The notes under the pieces were generated by a model, which saw only the letters and a list, made by a program, of their open reading frames with translations, made no database searches and had not been told where the DNA came from. From contig NZ_CP007215.2 in NCBI RefSeq assembly GCF_000300455.3, positions 1,364,001 through 1,428,000 on the forward strand: a stretch of DNA of 64,000 bases. The letters run 5' to 3'. Origin of the DNA: Kosakonia sacchari SP1. Lineage in GTDB: Bacteria; Pseudomonadota; Gammaproteobacteria; Enterobacterales; Enterobacteriaceae. A program made the translations under genes and the position numbers. Below, in pieces: positions 43,834 to 51,884 of this stretch. Numbering within the stretch: the stretch's first letter is position 1; each line of letters opens with the position of its first letter.

Positions 43834-44763
43834 ATGAATTATTCCTTACGTCAGTTACGTGTTTTCGTCACCGTGGCGCAGGCCAAAAGTTTTAGCCGGG
43901 CAGGGGAGATAATCGGCCTCAGCCAGTCGGCGGTAAGCCACAGCGTGAAAGAGCTGGAGCTGCAAACCGGCGTGCGCTTACTCGATCGTACCACCCGCGA
44001 AGTGGTGCTGACCGAAGCCGGGCATCAACTGGCCGGTCGCCTTGAGCGGCTGTTAGATGAGCTTAGCAGCACGCTGCGTGAAGCCGGGCGTGTCGGTCAG
44101 CAACTGACTGGCACGGTTCGCGTAGCGGCGAGCCAGACCATTTCGGCGCACCTGATCCCACAGTGCATCGCCAGCAGCAACCAGCGCTATCCGGAAATTG
44201 ATTTTGTGTTGCACGACAGGCCGCAACAGTGGGTGCTGGAGAGCATTCGCCAGGGCGAGGTGGATTTTGGCATTGTGATAGATCCTGGCCCGGTGAACGA
44301 TTTTCAGAGCGAAGAGATCCTCGAGGAGCCATTCTTTTTGCTGTGTCGCAGCGATCACTCATGGGCACAGCTTGCGGAGGTGCCTTGGTCGGCGCTGGAT
44401 GGTGCGAGATTAGTAGTGCAGGATTACGCATCTGGTAGCCGACCGCTTATCGATGCTGCGCTGCGCCATTTTGCTGTTCGCGCGACAATCGTGCAGGAGA
44501 TTGGCCATCCGGCAACGCTGTTTCCAATGGTCGAAGCGGGAATTGGCATCAGTATTCTGCCCGCACTCGCCTTGCCGATGCCGCAGGGAAGTGAGCTGAC
44601 GGTAAAAAGGCTGGTGCCGGATATGCAGCGCAAAATTATGCTGGTGCGGCGAAAAAATCGGTCACTCTCGGGAGCGGCGCAGGCATTATGGGAAGTGGTC
44701 AGAGAACAGGCCCGGTGTTTGAACCAGGCCCGTGAGGACGATCCGTTATTTACTCAGATGTAA
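43834..44763 (+). CDS. yfeR: LysR-family regulator YfeR
   Basis: A 309-residue LysR transcription factor with an N-terminal winged helix-turn-helix (about 3-60: [23 protein letters not shown]) and a C-terminal substrate-binding domain. It is orthologous to E. coli/Salmonella YfeR, reported to act on yfeH in relation to osmolarity. It starts 89 nt from the divergent yfeH start. The last 10 nt overlap the convergent FlxA-like gene. Confidence 0.94.
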   Translation: MNYSLRQLRVFVTVAQAKSFSRAGEIIGLSQSAVSHSVKELELQTGVRLLDRTTREVVLTEAGHQLAGRLERLLDELSSTLREAGRVGQQLTGTVRVAASQTISAHLIPQCIASSNQRYPEIDFVLHDRPQQWVLESIRQGEVDFGIVIDPGPVNDFQSEEILEEPFFLLCRSDHSWAQLAEVPWSALDGARLVVQDYASGSRPLIDAALRHFAVRATIVQEIGHPATLFPMVEAGIGISILPALALPMPQGSELTVKRLVPDMQRKIMLVRRKNRSLSGAAQALWEVVREQARCLNQAREDDPLFTQM

Positions 44764-45095
44764 ACATCAATCTGATGATCGTCGGAAGGCTTGTTAACAC
44801 CTTCCGTTTTCGCTTGCTGCTGGGTTTGTTTCTGCTCTGCTTCCTCAGCCTGCTTGCGCTGCAGTTGTGCCAGTTGCGCTTGCAGTTGCTGGATTTGCTG
44901 CTGAATCATCTCTTGCTGTTTCTTCTTGTCTTCAGTCGAACCACTGCCGTTCGCCACTTCTTTCAGTTGCTGGGTCAGCTTGGTGATCTTCTGAGTAATA
45001 CGGCTGATTTGCGAAGCGATATCGTTGCTAGCGGATGAAGAACTTCCTGCGCTACCCGTTTGGATTGACGCTGTTGTTGTCGATATTGTGGTCAT
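44754..45095 (-). CDS. FlxA-like coiled-coil protein
   Basis: A 113-residue protein of the FlxA-like family (PF14282): a Ser/Thr-rich N-terminus, then a long Gln-rich coiled coil (about 30-98) with repeated [10 protein letters not shown]-type heptads. It has no signal peptide. Function is unknown; E. coli flxA is a sigma-28 (FliA) target. The start [10 protein letters not shown] at 45095 follows AAGGAG; an upstream start at 45122 would absorb the ribosome site. A perfect sigma-28 -10 element lies about 30 nt upstream, supporting membership of the flagellar regulon. Confidence 0.85.
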   Translation of the reverse strand: MTTISTTTASIQTGSAGSSSSASNDIASQISRITQKITKLTQQLKEVANGSGSTEDKKKQQEMIQQQIQQLQAQLAQLQRKQAEEAEQKQTQQQAKTEGVNKPSDDHQIDVYI

Positions 45096-45124
45096 TGCAT
45101 ACTCCTTTTTGCCATAAAACATGG

Positions 45125-45152
45125 TTATCGGCCGTGATCATCTATTTCTTGA
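45125..45152 (-). promoter_or_regulatory. Sigma-28 (FliA) promoter of the flxA-like gene
   Basis: On the minus strand GCCGATAA (45132-45125) is an exact copy of the sigma-28 -10 consensus. The -35 is poor: TCAA at 45152-45149 with a 16-nt spacer, against TAAA with 15 nt. Confidence 0.6.
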
Positions 45153-45465
45153 ATTGTGATCATCGAATGGCCGTTCGGCGGGCATCATATCGGGACATTA
45201 AGGATAAATTATGGATAAACGTTACTATGTTTACCCATTGAAAATAATGGGGTTTTATTCGTTTCCCTATTGCGGTCAGGGTGGATTTAATGGCTAACCC
45301 GACAGGAATTTAAGCGCTTATATGCTGCCCTAAAGAAAACTGTGCGGCGGGAAAAATTCATTGGTTTACTGGTCTCATAACGGGAGACGCGCGAGACGGC
45401 AATCAATGGATTTCGGGGATGTCACTGACTGTTGGAATGGGACAGACAAAGGGTAAATCGCGGAA

Positions 45466-45515
45466 AGCAAAAAAGCGCCGCCAGCGCCATTTTTACATTG
45501 GTGGGTCGTGCAGGA
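45466..45515 (-). repeat. Second copy of the tRNA-Lys 3' end plus terminator (rtT-like repeat)
   Basis: Minus-strand reading: CCTGCACGACCCACCAATG, then a GC hairpin (TGGCGCTGGCGGCGC) and TTTTTTGCT. This copies the real tRNA-Lys end plus terminator at 45698-45747. The copied part includes about 17 nt of the mature tRNA 3' end with CCA. Between the copies lies about 180 nt of GC-rich DNA. The layout resembles the rtT repeats behind E. coli tyrT, each of which begins with the tRNA 3' end. Confidence 0.7.
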
Positions 45516-45697
45516 TGACTCGCGTTGCTCGCCCTTCGGGCCGTCGCCGCAAGCGGCTCCGTTGTCTCACTGCGTTCGACTCGAACCTGCTGCAGGGTTA
45601 CTCGTCTCATCCTGAGACTCGCCCTGCGGGCCAACGCTGCGCGTTGTTCAAAATTGTTCCCGACAATTTTGTCGAATCTTTAAATAGGGCAGATAGC

Positions 45698-45724
45698 AAA
45701 AAAGCGCCTTTAGGGCGCTTTTTT
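45698..45724 (-). terminator. Terminator of the valUXY-lysV-type tRNA operon
   Basis: AAGCGCC/GGCGCTT hairpin flanked by A- and T-runs, 5 nt beyond the tRNA-Lys CCA end on the minus strand. Confidence 0.8.
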
Positions 45725-45728
45725 ACAC

Positions 45729-45804
45729 TGGTGGGTCGTGCAGGATTCGAACCTGCGACCAATTGATTAAAAGTCAACTGCTCTACCAACTGAGCTAACG
45801 ACCC
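45729..45804 (-). tRNA. lysV: tRNA-Lys (anticodon UUU)
   Basis: A 76-nt cloverleaf read on the minus strand: acceptor GGGTCGT/ACGACCC, D-arm TAGCTCAGTTGGTAGAGCA, anticodon loop CTTTTAA with UUU, T-arm GCAGGTTCGAATCCTGC and encoded CCA. It is the last tRNA of the operon, 4 nt from the adjacent tRNA-Val. Gene order equals E. coli valU-valX-valY-lysV. Confidence 0.98.
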
Positions 45805-45808
45805 GAAG

Positions 45809-45884
45809 TGGTGGGTGATGACGGGATCGAACCGCCGACCCCCTCCTTGTAAGGGAGGTGCTCTCCCAGCTGAGCTAATCACCC
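45809..45884 (-). tRNA. valY: tRNA-Val (anticodon UAC), copy 3
   Basis: A 76-nt tRNA: acceptor GGGTGAT, anticodon loop CTTACAA with UAC, T-arm CGGCGGTTCGATCCCGTC and encoded CCA. It is identical to the two other copies upstream. Confidence 0.98.
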
Positions 45885-45925
45885 ACTTCGGTACTTCAAT
45901 TGATAAGAATTCGCTGGCGAGAAAG

Positions 45926-46001
45926 TGGTGGGTGATGACGGGATCGAACCGCCGACCCCCTCCTTGTAAGGGAGGTGCTCTCCCAGCTGAGCTAATCACC
46001 C
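45926..46001 (-). tRNA. valX: tRNA-Val (anticodon UAC), copy 2
   Basis: The same 76-nt sequence as its neighbours, with encoded CCA. The spacers of 41 nt on both sides differ in sequence, so the identity of the three genes is limited to the mature tRNA. Confidence 0.98.
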
Positions 46002-46042
46002 ACTTCTCATTCTTATCTACACTGCGGAAGCCACAAAAATCG

Positions 46043-46118
46043 TGGTGGGTGATGACGGGATCGAACCGCCGACCCCCTCCTTGTAAGGGAGGTGCTCTCC
46101 CAGCTGAGCTAATCACCC
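46043..46118 (-). tRNA. valU: tRNA-Val (anticodon UAC), copy 1
   Basis: First tRNA of the operon: 76 nt, UAC anticodon, encoded CCA. A near-consensus promoter with a GC-rich discriminator lies just upstream. Confidence 0.98.
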
Positions 46119-46135
46119 CCGCTGTGTGGAGTCGC

Positions 46136-46163
46136 ATTATAGGGAGAGTTGAAAATGAGTCAA
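46136..46163 (-). promoter_or_regulatory. Promoter of the tRNA operon
   Basis: Minus strand: -35 TTGACT (46163-46158), 16-nt spacer, perfect -10 TATAAT (46141-46136), then GCGACTCC. The GC-rich discriminator is typical of stable-RNA promoters under stringent control. Confidence 0.9.
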
Positions 46164-46283
46164 CGCATTTTCAAAAGAAATTGTTCGTTCGTCGTAAAAT
46201 TAGACAAACCGCTGCGTAAAGCGTCGCGAGAGCATGATTTCTAAACAAAATAGCCAGATAACCCCCTCATTGCGGCAACAACA

Positions 46284-46311
46284 TTGAGGAATCAGCCCAC
46301 AGTGATAGAAT
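46284..46311 (+). promoter_or_regulatory. Probable gltX promoter
   Basis: TTGAGG (46284-46289), 16-nt spacer and TAGAAT (46306-46311), about 65 nt before the gltX start and divergent from the tRNA promoter. Confidence 0.6.
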
Positions 46312-46374
46312 ATCGCCCACTTTCATTTTAGCTATTGCCGACGGTCGGCATCTTTATAAACGTAAGGCCATTTC

Positions 46375-47790
46375 ATGAAAATCAAAACTCGCTTCGCGCC
46401 AAGCCCCACCGGCTATCTGCACGTTGGCGGCGCGCGCACTGCTCTTTACTCCTGGCTATTTGCACGTAATCACGGCGGTGAGTTTGTGCTGCGTATTGAA
46501 GACACCGATCTCGAGCGCTCCACTCCGGAAGCAATTGAAGCCATCATGGATGGCATGAACTGGCTGAACCTGGAGTGGGACGAAGGCCCGTACTTCCAGA
46601 CTAAACGCTTTGATCGCTACAACGCGGTTATCGATGAAATGCTGGAAGCGGGCACCGCCTACAAATGTTACTGCTCCAAAGAACGCCTTGAGCAGCTGCG
46701 CGAAACGCAGATGGCAAATAATGAAAAACCACGTTATGACGGCCGCTGCCGTCACGATCATTCGCACCATGCGGATGACGAGCCGTGTGTCGTGCGTTTT
46801 GCCAACCCGCAGGATGGTTCTGTTATTTTTGACGACCAGATTCGCGGCCCGATTGAGTTCAGTAACCTCGAACTCGACGATCTGATCATTCGCCGTACTG
46901 ATGGTTCACCGACCTATAACTTCTGCGTTGTGGTTGATGACTGGGATATGGAAATCACCCACGTTATCCGTGGTGAAGACCATATCAACAACACGCCGCG
47001 TCAGATCAACATTCTGAAAGCGCTGAACGCGCCGGTTCCGGTTTACGCGCACGTGTCGATGATTAACGGCGACGATGGTAAAAAACTCTCCAAACGTCAT
47101 GGCGCGGTCAGCGTAATGCAGTATCGCGACGACGGTTACCTGCCGGAAGCGCTGCTTAACTATCTGGTGCGTCTGGGCTGGTCGAGCGGCGATCAGGAGA
47201 TCTTCACCCGTGAAGAGATGATCAAGTTGTTCTCTCTCGGCGCGGTGAGCAAATCGGCGAGCGCATTCAACACCGACAAACTGCTGTGGCTGAACCATCA
47301 CTACATCAATACGCTGGATCCGGAGTATGTGGCGACGCACCTGCAGTGGCACATTGAGCAGGAAAACATCGACACCCATACCGGCCCGCAGCTGTTTGAA
47401 TTAGTGAAGCTGCTCGGCGAGCGTTGCAAAACGCTGAAAGAGATGGCGGCAAGCTGCCGTTATTTCTATGAAGAATTTGACGAATTCGATGCCGACGCAG
47501 CGAAAAAACACCTGCGTCCGGTTGCGCGTCAGCCGCTGGAAGTGGTGCGAGACAAGCTGGCTGCTATCACCGACTGGACGGCGGAAAACGTTCACCACGC
47601 GATTCAGGCGACTGCTGATGAACTGGAAGTGGGCATGGGCAAAGTCGGTATGCCGCTGCGCGTTGCCGTGACCGGCGCGGGTCAGTCTCCGGCACTGGAT
47701 GTCACCGTTCACGCCATTGGTCAGGCGCGCAGTATCGCCCGTATCAATAAAGCGCTGGGTTTTATTGCTGAGCGTGAAAGCCAGCAATAG
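46375..47790 (+). CDS. gltX: Glutamyl-tRNA synthetase
   Basis: A class I synthetase that charges tRNA-Glu. The 471 residues show the HIGH-type motif as YLHVGGART near the N-terminus, the KMSKS-type KKLSKRHG around residue 238 and a helical anticodon-binding C-terminal domain. Length equals E. coli GltX. It is divergent from the tRNA operon and ends in a strong terminator next to an IS200-type element. Confidence 0.98.
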   Translation: MKIKTRFAPSPTGYLHVGGARTALYSWLFARNHGGEFVLRIEDTDLERSTPEAIEAIMDGMNWLNLEWDEGPYFQTKRFDRYNAVIDEMLEAGTAYKCYCSKERLEQLRETQMANNEKPRYDGRCRHDHSHHADDEPCVVRFANPQDGSVIFDDQIRGPIEFSNLELDDLIIRRTDGSPTYNFCVVVDDWDMEITHVIRGEDHINNTPRQINILKALNAPVPVYAHVSMINGDDGKKLSKRHGAVSVMQYRDDGYLPEALLNYLVRLGWSSGDQEIFTREEMIKLFSLGAVSKSASAFNTDKLLWLNHHYINTLDPEYVATHLQWHIEQENIDTHTGPQLFELVKLLGERCKTLKEMAASCRYFYEEFDEFDADAAKKHLRPVARQPLEVVRDKLAAITDWTAENVHHAIQATADELEVGMGKVGMPLRVAVTGAGQSPALDVTVHAIGQARSIARINKALGFIAERESQQ

Positions 47791-47811
47791 TTTTTGTCTG
47801 CTCTATACAAT

Positions 47812-47843
47812 AAAAAGCCGCCTTCACTGAAGGCGGCTTTTTT
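47812..47843 (+). terminator. Terminator of gltX
   Basis: AAGCCGCCTT/AAGGCGGCTT hairpin with a 5-nt loop and six or more T residues, 21 nt after the gltX stop. Confidence 0.88.
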
Positions 47844-47906
47844 ATCCTTGCATGAACACCACCTCCTATGGAGGTGGTCAGCAACAAGTTGGCTCTGCCA
47901 ATAATG

Positions 47907-47968
47907 CTACTCATGGGAAAATCCGAATCCGTTATCCCCATAACTGATAAGGATTTAACCATGAGTAG
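47907..47968 (+). promoter_or_regulatory. Stem-loop covering the tnpA start codon
   Basis: CTACTCATGGGAAAATCC pairs with GGATTTAACCATGAGTAG at 15 of 18 positions. The 3' arm includes the ribosome site area and ATG (47961) of tnpA. Such translation-repressing leaders are known for IS200. Confidence 0.7.
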
Positions 47969-48398
47969 ATTCCAGAGAGCATCTCATGTGCTCTGGTGTT
48001 GTCAATATCATATCGTTTGGACACCCAAGTACCGATTTCGCATCCTGAGGAACAATGTTGGCAAAGAGGTCTATAAACAGATAAGGATCTCAAGTGAACA
48101 GCTCGGGATAGAAGTGGTGGAGCTGAATGTCCAGATAGATCATGTTCATTTGCTGGTAAAAGTGCCACCACGGCTTTCAATTTCCCATGTAATAGGTCAC
48201 TTAAAGGGTAAAACAGCCCTTCGATTGTTCAGTAAATTTCCTTATCTACGGAAGAATAAGTTGTGGGGCAATCACTTCTGGGCACGGGGTTACTGCGTGG
48301 ATACCGTAGGTATAAACGAAGAAATGATAAGAAAGTACGTGAAGTACCAGGAAAAGCATGAAGTTGAAGAGAGCCAACTTCCACTAAAAGAGGTGTGA
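47961..48398 (+). CDS. tnpA: IS200-type Y1 transposase TnpA
   Basis: A 145-residue HUH single-strand transposase. The metal-binding HUH motif is His61-Val-His63 (DHVHLLV), and the nucleophile is probably Tyr126 in IRKYVKYQ. Length is normal for IS200 TnpA and the frame is intact, so the element may be active. The start MSRFQRASH at 47961 is preferred over the open frame from 47868. Base composition is more AT-rich than the neighbouring backbone genes. Confidence 0.93.
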   Translation: MSRFQRASHVLWCCQYHIVWTPKYRFRILRNNVGKEVYKQIRISSEQLGIEVVELNVQIDHVHLLVKVPPRLSISHVIGHLKGKTALRLFSKFPYLRKNKLWGNHFWARGYCVDTVGINEEMIRKYVKYQEKHEVEESQLPLKEV

Positions 48399-48517
48399 AG
48401 GGAAGGCTCTCAGAGTCTGGACTTAGTACGCCCCTATGGGGCGCTATCAATGCCACCTGCTATGCAGGTGGTTTTTTACGACTGTCTGCTTACTGAGCGC
48501 AGCGATAATCTAGTCGA

Positions 48518-49117
48518 TTAACGAGCAACCACAAAGCGTTTGGCGTCATCCATAAAGGCTTTATCGCCAGCTTGCGCCACGATCGAACCGAAGTTCATAT
48601 GGCCGCGCAGTTTCCAGTTTTCAGGAATACCCCAGGTGCGCTGTACATCGGCGTCAACCAGTGGGTTATAGTGCTGCAGGTTCGCGCCGATGCCTTTCTC
48701 GGTCAGCGCCAGCCACACGGCATACTGTGCAATACCGGTGCTGTGTTCAGACCATACCGGGAAGTTATCGGCGTAAGCGGCGAACTGCTCCTGTAAGCCT
48801 TTCACCACATCCTGATCTTCAAAGAACAGCACGGAACCCGCCGCTGCGGCAAAGCCGTCCAGCTTGTCAGAAGTGGCTTTAAAACTCTCTTCCGGCACGA
48901 TTTTTCTCAGTTGCTCGCGAGTCAGCTCCCAGAACTGCACGTGTTCTTTGCCTAGCAGGATCAGCGCACGTGAACTCTGTGAGTTAAACGCCGAAGGTGC
49001 CTGACGAATCGCTTCTTTGATGGTTTCAATGACGACATCTTCCGCCACCGGCAGATCTTTACCCAGGGCGTAAATGGTGCGACGTTGTTTTGCTAAAGCG
49101 AGAAAATTGTCTGACAT
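48518..49117 (-). CDS. Nitroreductase-family flavoprotein
   Basis: A 199-residue FMN-dependent nitroreductase-family protein, beginning MSDNFLALAKQRRTIYALGK with the FMN-phosphate Arg pair. SPF-like NSQSSRALILLG and the C-terminal GSIVAQAGD strand are present. It resembles the HcnR/YdgI-like oxidoreductases that reduce nitroaromatics or quinones, but the substrate is unknown. The start at 49117 follows AGGAG by 5 nt. An in-frame start at 49207 would add 30 residues with no visible domain and a poor ribosome site. Confidence 0.85.
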   Translation of the reverse strand: MSDNFLALAKQRRTIYALGKDLPVAEDVVIETIKEAIRQAPSAFNSQSSRALILLGKEHVQFWELTREQLRKIVPEESFKATSDKLDGFAAAAGSVLFFEDQDVVKGLQEQFAAYADNFPVWSEHSTGIAQYAVWLALTEKGIGANLQHYNPLVDADVQRTWGIPENWKLRGHMNFGSIVAQAGDKAFMDDAKRFVVAR

Positions 49118-49448
49118 AGTTACTCCTGAAGTTGGCTGCACATCCGCTACGTTGTTACCTGCGGACTGTGGAAACAAAGCGCTAAAAAGTTTTTGTAATG
49201 GGTTCATGGTTAACCTGGCCTGCAACGAAAGTTTTGATTAATTTTACGGCCAACCTGCGGGCCAGTTCCGTTTGTAATGGGCTGTTTTGCCCTGATGAAA
49301 CGAATGATAGGCCGGTGACAGGGAAAGAAAAAGCTGAACTATTTGCGCGTAGTGTTCAAAAAATTAGAATGACTTTTGAATAGTTATCGACGGGAAAAGG
49401 CGTGGAGTGTTCCCCACCGTACACGCGCGGGGAAGGGGCATTACGTTT

Positions 49449-49691
49449 TCAGGCGGCGAGCCAGCGCTTCCAGATAAAGCGCACAACAAAAAACTCCACC
49501 GTGCCGAGCAACAAAAACCACAAGCAGTAAAGAATGATGTAAAGCTGGGTTAGATCGAGCAGATGAAAGCGCTGCACCAGGCTTTGCGCCAGTTGCAACC
49601 CAAGCGCAGGCGCGGGAAGCAGCAGCACGGAGAGAAAAGCCATCAGCAGAATGCCTGCCAGTGTAAGCAGTGGTTCGAGCGAGTGTTTCAT
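49449..49691 (-). CDS. Small membrane protein, unknown
   Basis: An 80-residue protein that I do not recognise. It has two hydrophobic segments (about 8-32 and 47-70), a short loop containing HLLDLTQ, and a basic C-terminus IWKRW. It lies downstream of the chemoreceptor gene on the same strand, 73 nt apart, with a long inverted repeat between them, so it may be a separate transcript. Confidence 0.6.
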   Translation of the reverse strand: MKHSLEPLLTLAGILLMAFLSVLLLPAPALGLQLAQSLVQRFHLLDLTQLYIILYCLWFLLLGTVEFFVVRFIWKRWLAA

Positions 49692-49710
49692 AAGCGTTAA
49701 TCGATGGTGA

Positions 49711-49766
49711 AAAGCCGCATTGTCGGGGAAAGCGGCGCGCTGCGCAACGTTCCCCGACAGGCTTTT
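49711..49766. terminator. Long inverted repeat between the chemoreceptor and the small membrane protein gene
   Basis: AAAGCC (49711-49716) plus TGTCGGGGAA (49721-49730) pair with TTCCCCGACA (49750-49759) plus GGCTTT (49760-49765). It covers the stop codon end of the chemoreceptor gene. The minus-strand exit is followed by TTTTCACC, a moderate terminator. Confidence 0.5.
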
Positions 49767-51672
49767 ACGCTACGACGAAGCGGTCAACCAACGTCGCCAT
49801 GGTTTCCGATTGTTGATCCAGCATCTGGCTGGCGGTCGCCGCGCTGGCGACCAGCCCGGCATTTTGCTGGGTTACCTGCTCCAGTTGGTTCAGGGCTTGA
49901 TGCACCTGCGACACGCCCAGCGACTGCTCGCTCGCTGCGCGGGCAATGTCACTGACAAACGCCAGCATCTGCCCGGTATGGGCTTTTGCCGATTGCAGCG
50001 CGCGGTCAGAAGCTTGCACCAGCGTGACGCCTTGCTGGATCTGCTCCATGTTTTTGCTCACCAGTTCGCGGATCTGGTGCGCGTCATTGGCGCACCGTTG
50101 TGAAAGATTACGCACTTCGCTCGCCACCACGGCGAAACCTTTACCCAGCTCACCGGCGCGTGCGGCTTCCACTGCCGCATTCAGCGCCAGCAGGTTGGTC
50201 TGAAAGGAGATTTCGTCGATCGAGCTAACAATATTTGAGATCTGCTCGCTGGAGCCGCGAATGGCAATCATGCTCTGGCTGGCTTCACCTGCCACCCGGC
50301 TTGCTTCCTGCACCTGCTGCTCCATCTCTTGCGTCAGCCGTTTGGCTTCGTTGGCGTTATCCGCCGTCTGGTTTACTGCGGTTGCGATCTGCTCCATGCT
50401 GGCCGCGGTTTCCACCAGTGACGCGGCTTGTTCATCCGTACGTGAGGCCAGATCCTGGTTCCCGCTGGCGATCTCGGAACTGGCGCCGCGCAGCACGCCC
50501 GCGCCGTGTTTTATCTCGCTCACAATATGCTGAATATTCTCGATGGCCTGGTTGTAAGCGCGGTTCAACAACGACAGCTCGTCGCTTCCCGGTACATCCA
50601 GCCGCTGGGTGAGATCGCCATCCATCCCTTCAATCGTTGCCAGTGAATGGTGCAACTGGCGATGGATACTACTGGCCACCAGCAGGGCGAAGAACAGCGC
50701 GATCACCAGGGCTGAGACGCTTATCACCGCAAAAACGATCACATCGCGCCAGGCGTTATCCGCCAGACCTTTTGCCGTTAGCAGCAGGGTATTTGCCGCG
50801 GCATCTTCCACAGATTTCAGCGTATTGATGCGCGCAGTCTGGGCGTTAAACCAGTCTGTCGGCGCGATGCCAAATCCGCCGGTCGCCACATGGTCAATTG
50901 CCTGCTGGCGCATCTCAAGCGCGCGCGTTACTTCCGGAGTTTGCAGCTGCGTCGTCAGCCGTTCATTGACGGCGGCAGTACTGAACGCTCGCGTTGCCGC
51001 CAGCCAGGAAAGTTGCTTGCCAACCACTTCGTTTAACTGACGGAACTGCCCGTCGGTAAAGCGGTCAGCGGAAAACACGTTGGACATCAGCGCACGTTCA
51101 ACGCCGGTTTGCTCTTTGGCATTCAGCACGCTGTAATATGCCGCCAGTTGATTCACAATTTCGCCGTTGTCCGTCAACTGACTAATACCGCCCACCACAT
51201 TAAGTAAATCGCTAATAATGGTGCTGTACCACGTCAGCGATTCGGTACCGCTTACGCTGAGGGTATGAATTTGTTGGCGAAAATCTGTTATGCCTTGTTG
51301 ATGCTGGCGGAATTGATCGAGTGCATGCCGAATATCATTATTCGCCCGCTGAAGCGGAAATTCTTTTAATGCTTCAGCTAATTGGCTCAGGGCTTTATCA
51401 GAGAGAATATATTGTGCAGTTAACTCAGCGTTAAATTGCTGACCTTTACTGCCGATATATCCTGCACTCATGCCACGTTCTTTTTGTAATTCATGAATAA
51501 CGCCGCCGGCATTTTTCGCCAGATCAGTTAATGACATGATGGTGCGCATCTGCTGGCCTGTTTCCACGCGTGCCAGAATGCCGCTGGTTGCTAACCATAT
51601 GAGGGCAAACAATAAAGGCAGTAAAGCCAGTAATAATTTAAATTTCATTGATAAACGGTAAATCCATCTCAT
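49765..51672 (-). CDS. Methyl-accepting chemotaxis protein with NIT-type sensor domain
   Basis: A 635-residue chemoreceptor: TM1 (about 8-33), a periplasmic helical NIT-like domain (about 50-300), TM2 (about 310-333), HAMP, and an MCP signalling domain whose hairpin tip is intact (DEISFQTNLLALNAAVEAARAGE). The NIT fold is suggested by LQKERGMSAGY (62-72) and the partner motif KEQTGVERALMSNVF (186-200), known from nitrate/nitrite sensors such as NasR. It lacks the C-terminal NWETF-type CheR/CheB tether. A strong sigma-28 promoter stands upstream. The ligand is inferred, not shown. Confidence 0.9.
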   Translation of the reverse strand: MRWIYRLSMKFKLLLALLPLLFALIWLATSGILARVETGQQMRTIMSLTDLAKNAGGVIHELQKERGMSAGYIGSKGQQFNAELTAQYILSDKALSQLAEALKEFPLQRANNDIRHALDQFRQHQQGITDFRQQIHTLSVSGTESLTWYSTIISDLLNVVGGISQLTDNGEIVNQLAAYYSVLNAKEQTGVERALMSNVFSADRFTDGQFRQLNEVVGKQLSWLAATRAFSTAAVNERLTTQLQTPEVTRALEMRQQAIDHVATGGFGIAPTDWFNAQTARINTLKSVEDAAANTLLLTAKGLADNAWRDVIVFAVISVSALVIALFFALLVASSIHRQLHHSLATIEGMDGDLTQRLDVPGSDELSLLNRAYNQAIENIQHIVSEIKHGAGVLRGASSEIASGNQDLASRTDEQAASLVETAASMEQIATAVNQTADNANEAKRLTQEMEQQVQEASRVAGEASQSMIAIRGSSEQISNIVSSIDEISFQTNLLALNAAVEAARAGELGKGFAVVASEVRNLSQRCANDAHQIRELVSKNMEQIQQGVTLVQASDRALQSAKAHTGQMLAFVSDIARAASEQSLGVSQVHQALNQLEQVTQQNAGLVASAATASQMLDQQSETMATLVDRFVVA

Positions 51673-51706
51673 ACAAATGCCTCATTTTCTCGTTTGCTTT
51701 AATTCG

Positions 51707-51733
51707 TTATCGGAGCAGGGCGCGGGTGCTTTA
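51707..51733 (-). promoter_or_regulatory. Sigma-28 (FliA) promoter of the chemoreceptor gene
   Basis: Minus strand: TAAAGCAC (51733-51726), 11-nt spacer, TCCGATAA (51714-51707). It matches TAAAGTTT-N11-GCCGATAA at 5 of 8 and 7 of 8 positions with exact spacing. It lies 35 nt upstream of the start codon. Confidence 0.85.
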
Positions 51734-51811
51734 TTTCTAACGCAGGGCTTGTTGATATTTATCAATTCTGTTGAATTCATCTACCACTTAGTGGTTATTA
51801 TCTTGAGTCGT

Positions 51812-51844
51812 AAGAAAAAAATAACCTGCTGGTTCGCAGGTTAT
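51812..51844 (-). terminator. Terminator of ybdK
   Basis: Minus strand: ATAACCTGC/GCAGGTTAT hairpin with a 6-nt loop, followed by TTTTTTC. It stands 41 nt after the ybdK stop. Confidence 0.8.
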
Positions 51845-51884
51845 TTAAGTTGTGGTTAAGAATAATAACTAACAAATTAACGCT

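Larger units (their letters stand above)
45096..45728. other. Intergenic region between the flxA-like gene and tRNA-Lys
   Basis: About 630 nt without a convincing gene. From left to right it holds the sigma-28-type promoter of the flxA-like gene, an AT-rich stretch with nothing recognised (about 45155-45450), the rtT-like tRNA-Lys tail repeat (about 45466-45690) and the tRNA operon terminator. ORFs here are artefacts of repeat DNA. Confidence 0.7.
47850..48478 (+). mobile_element. IS200-type element (IS200/IS605 family)
   Basis: The element carries a single Y1 transposase gene and no tnpB. Subterminal hairpins stand at both ends: CCACCTCC/GGAGGTGG near 47862-47880 and CCACCTGC/GCAGGTGG near 48450-48468. 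There are no terminal inverted repeats or target duplications, as expected for this family. An 18-nt inverted repeat (47907-47924 with 47951-47968) can hide the tnpA start region. The exact cleavage points are estimated. Confidence 0.82.

Noticed and set aside
43817-43839. ATTCAT-N11-ATGAAT repeat at the start of yfeR as a LysR box
   Set aside because: It overlaps the yfeR start codon and is AT-rich, so chance is likely. A LysR site is expected in the 89-nt gap but I could not place it.
45607-46219. ORFs on both strands across the tRNA cluster with repeated SSAGRAPPLQGG-type peptides
   Set aside because: They are translations of three identical tRNA-Val genes. The repetition comes from the tRNAs, not from a repeat protein.
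47850-48478. CRISPR-like or retron-like array near the hairpins of the IS200 element
   Set aside because: The two hairpins are the subterminal structures of the element. There are no spaced direct repeats anywhere in the window.
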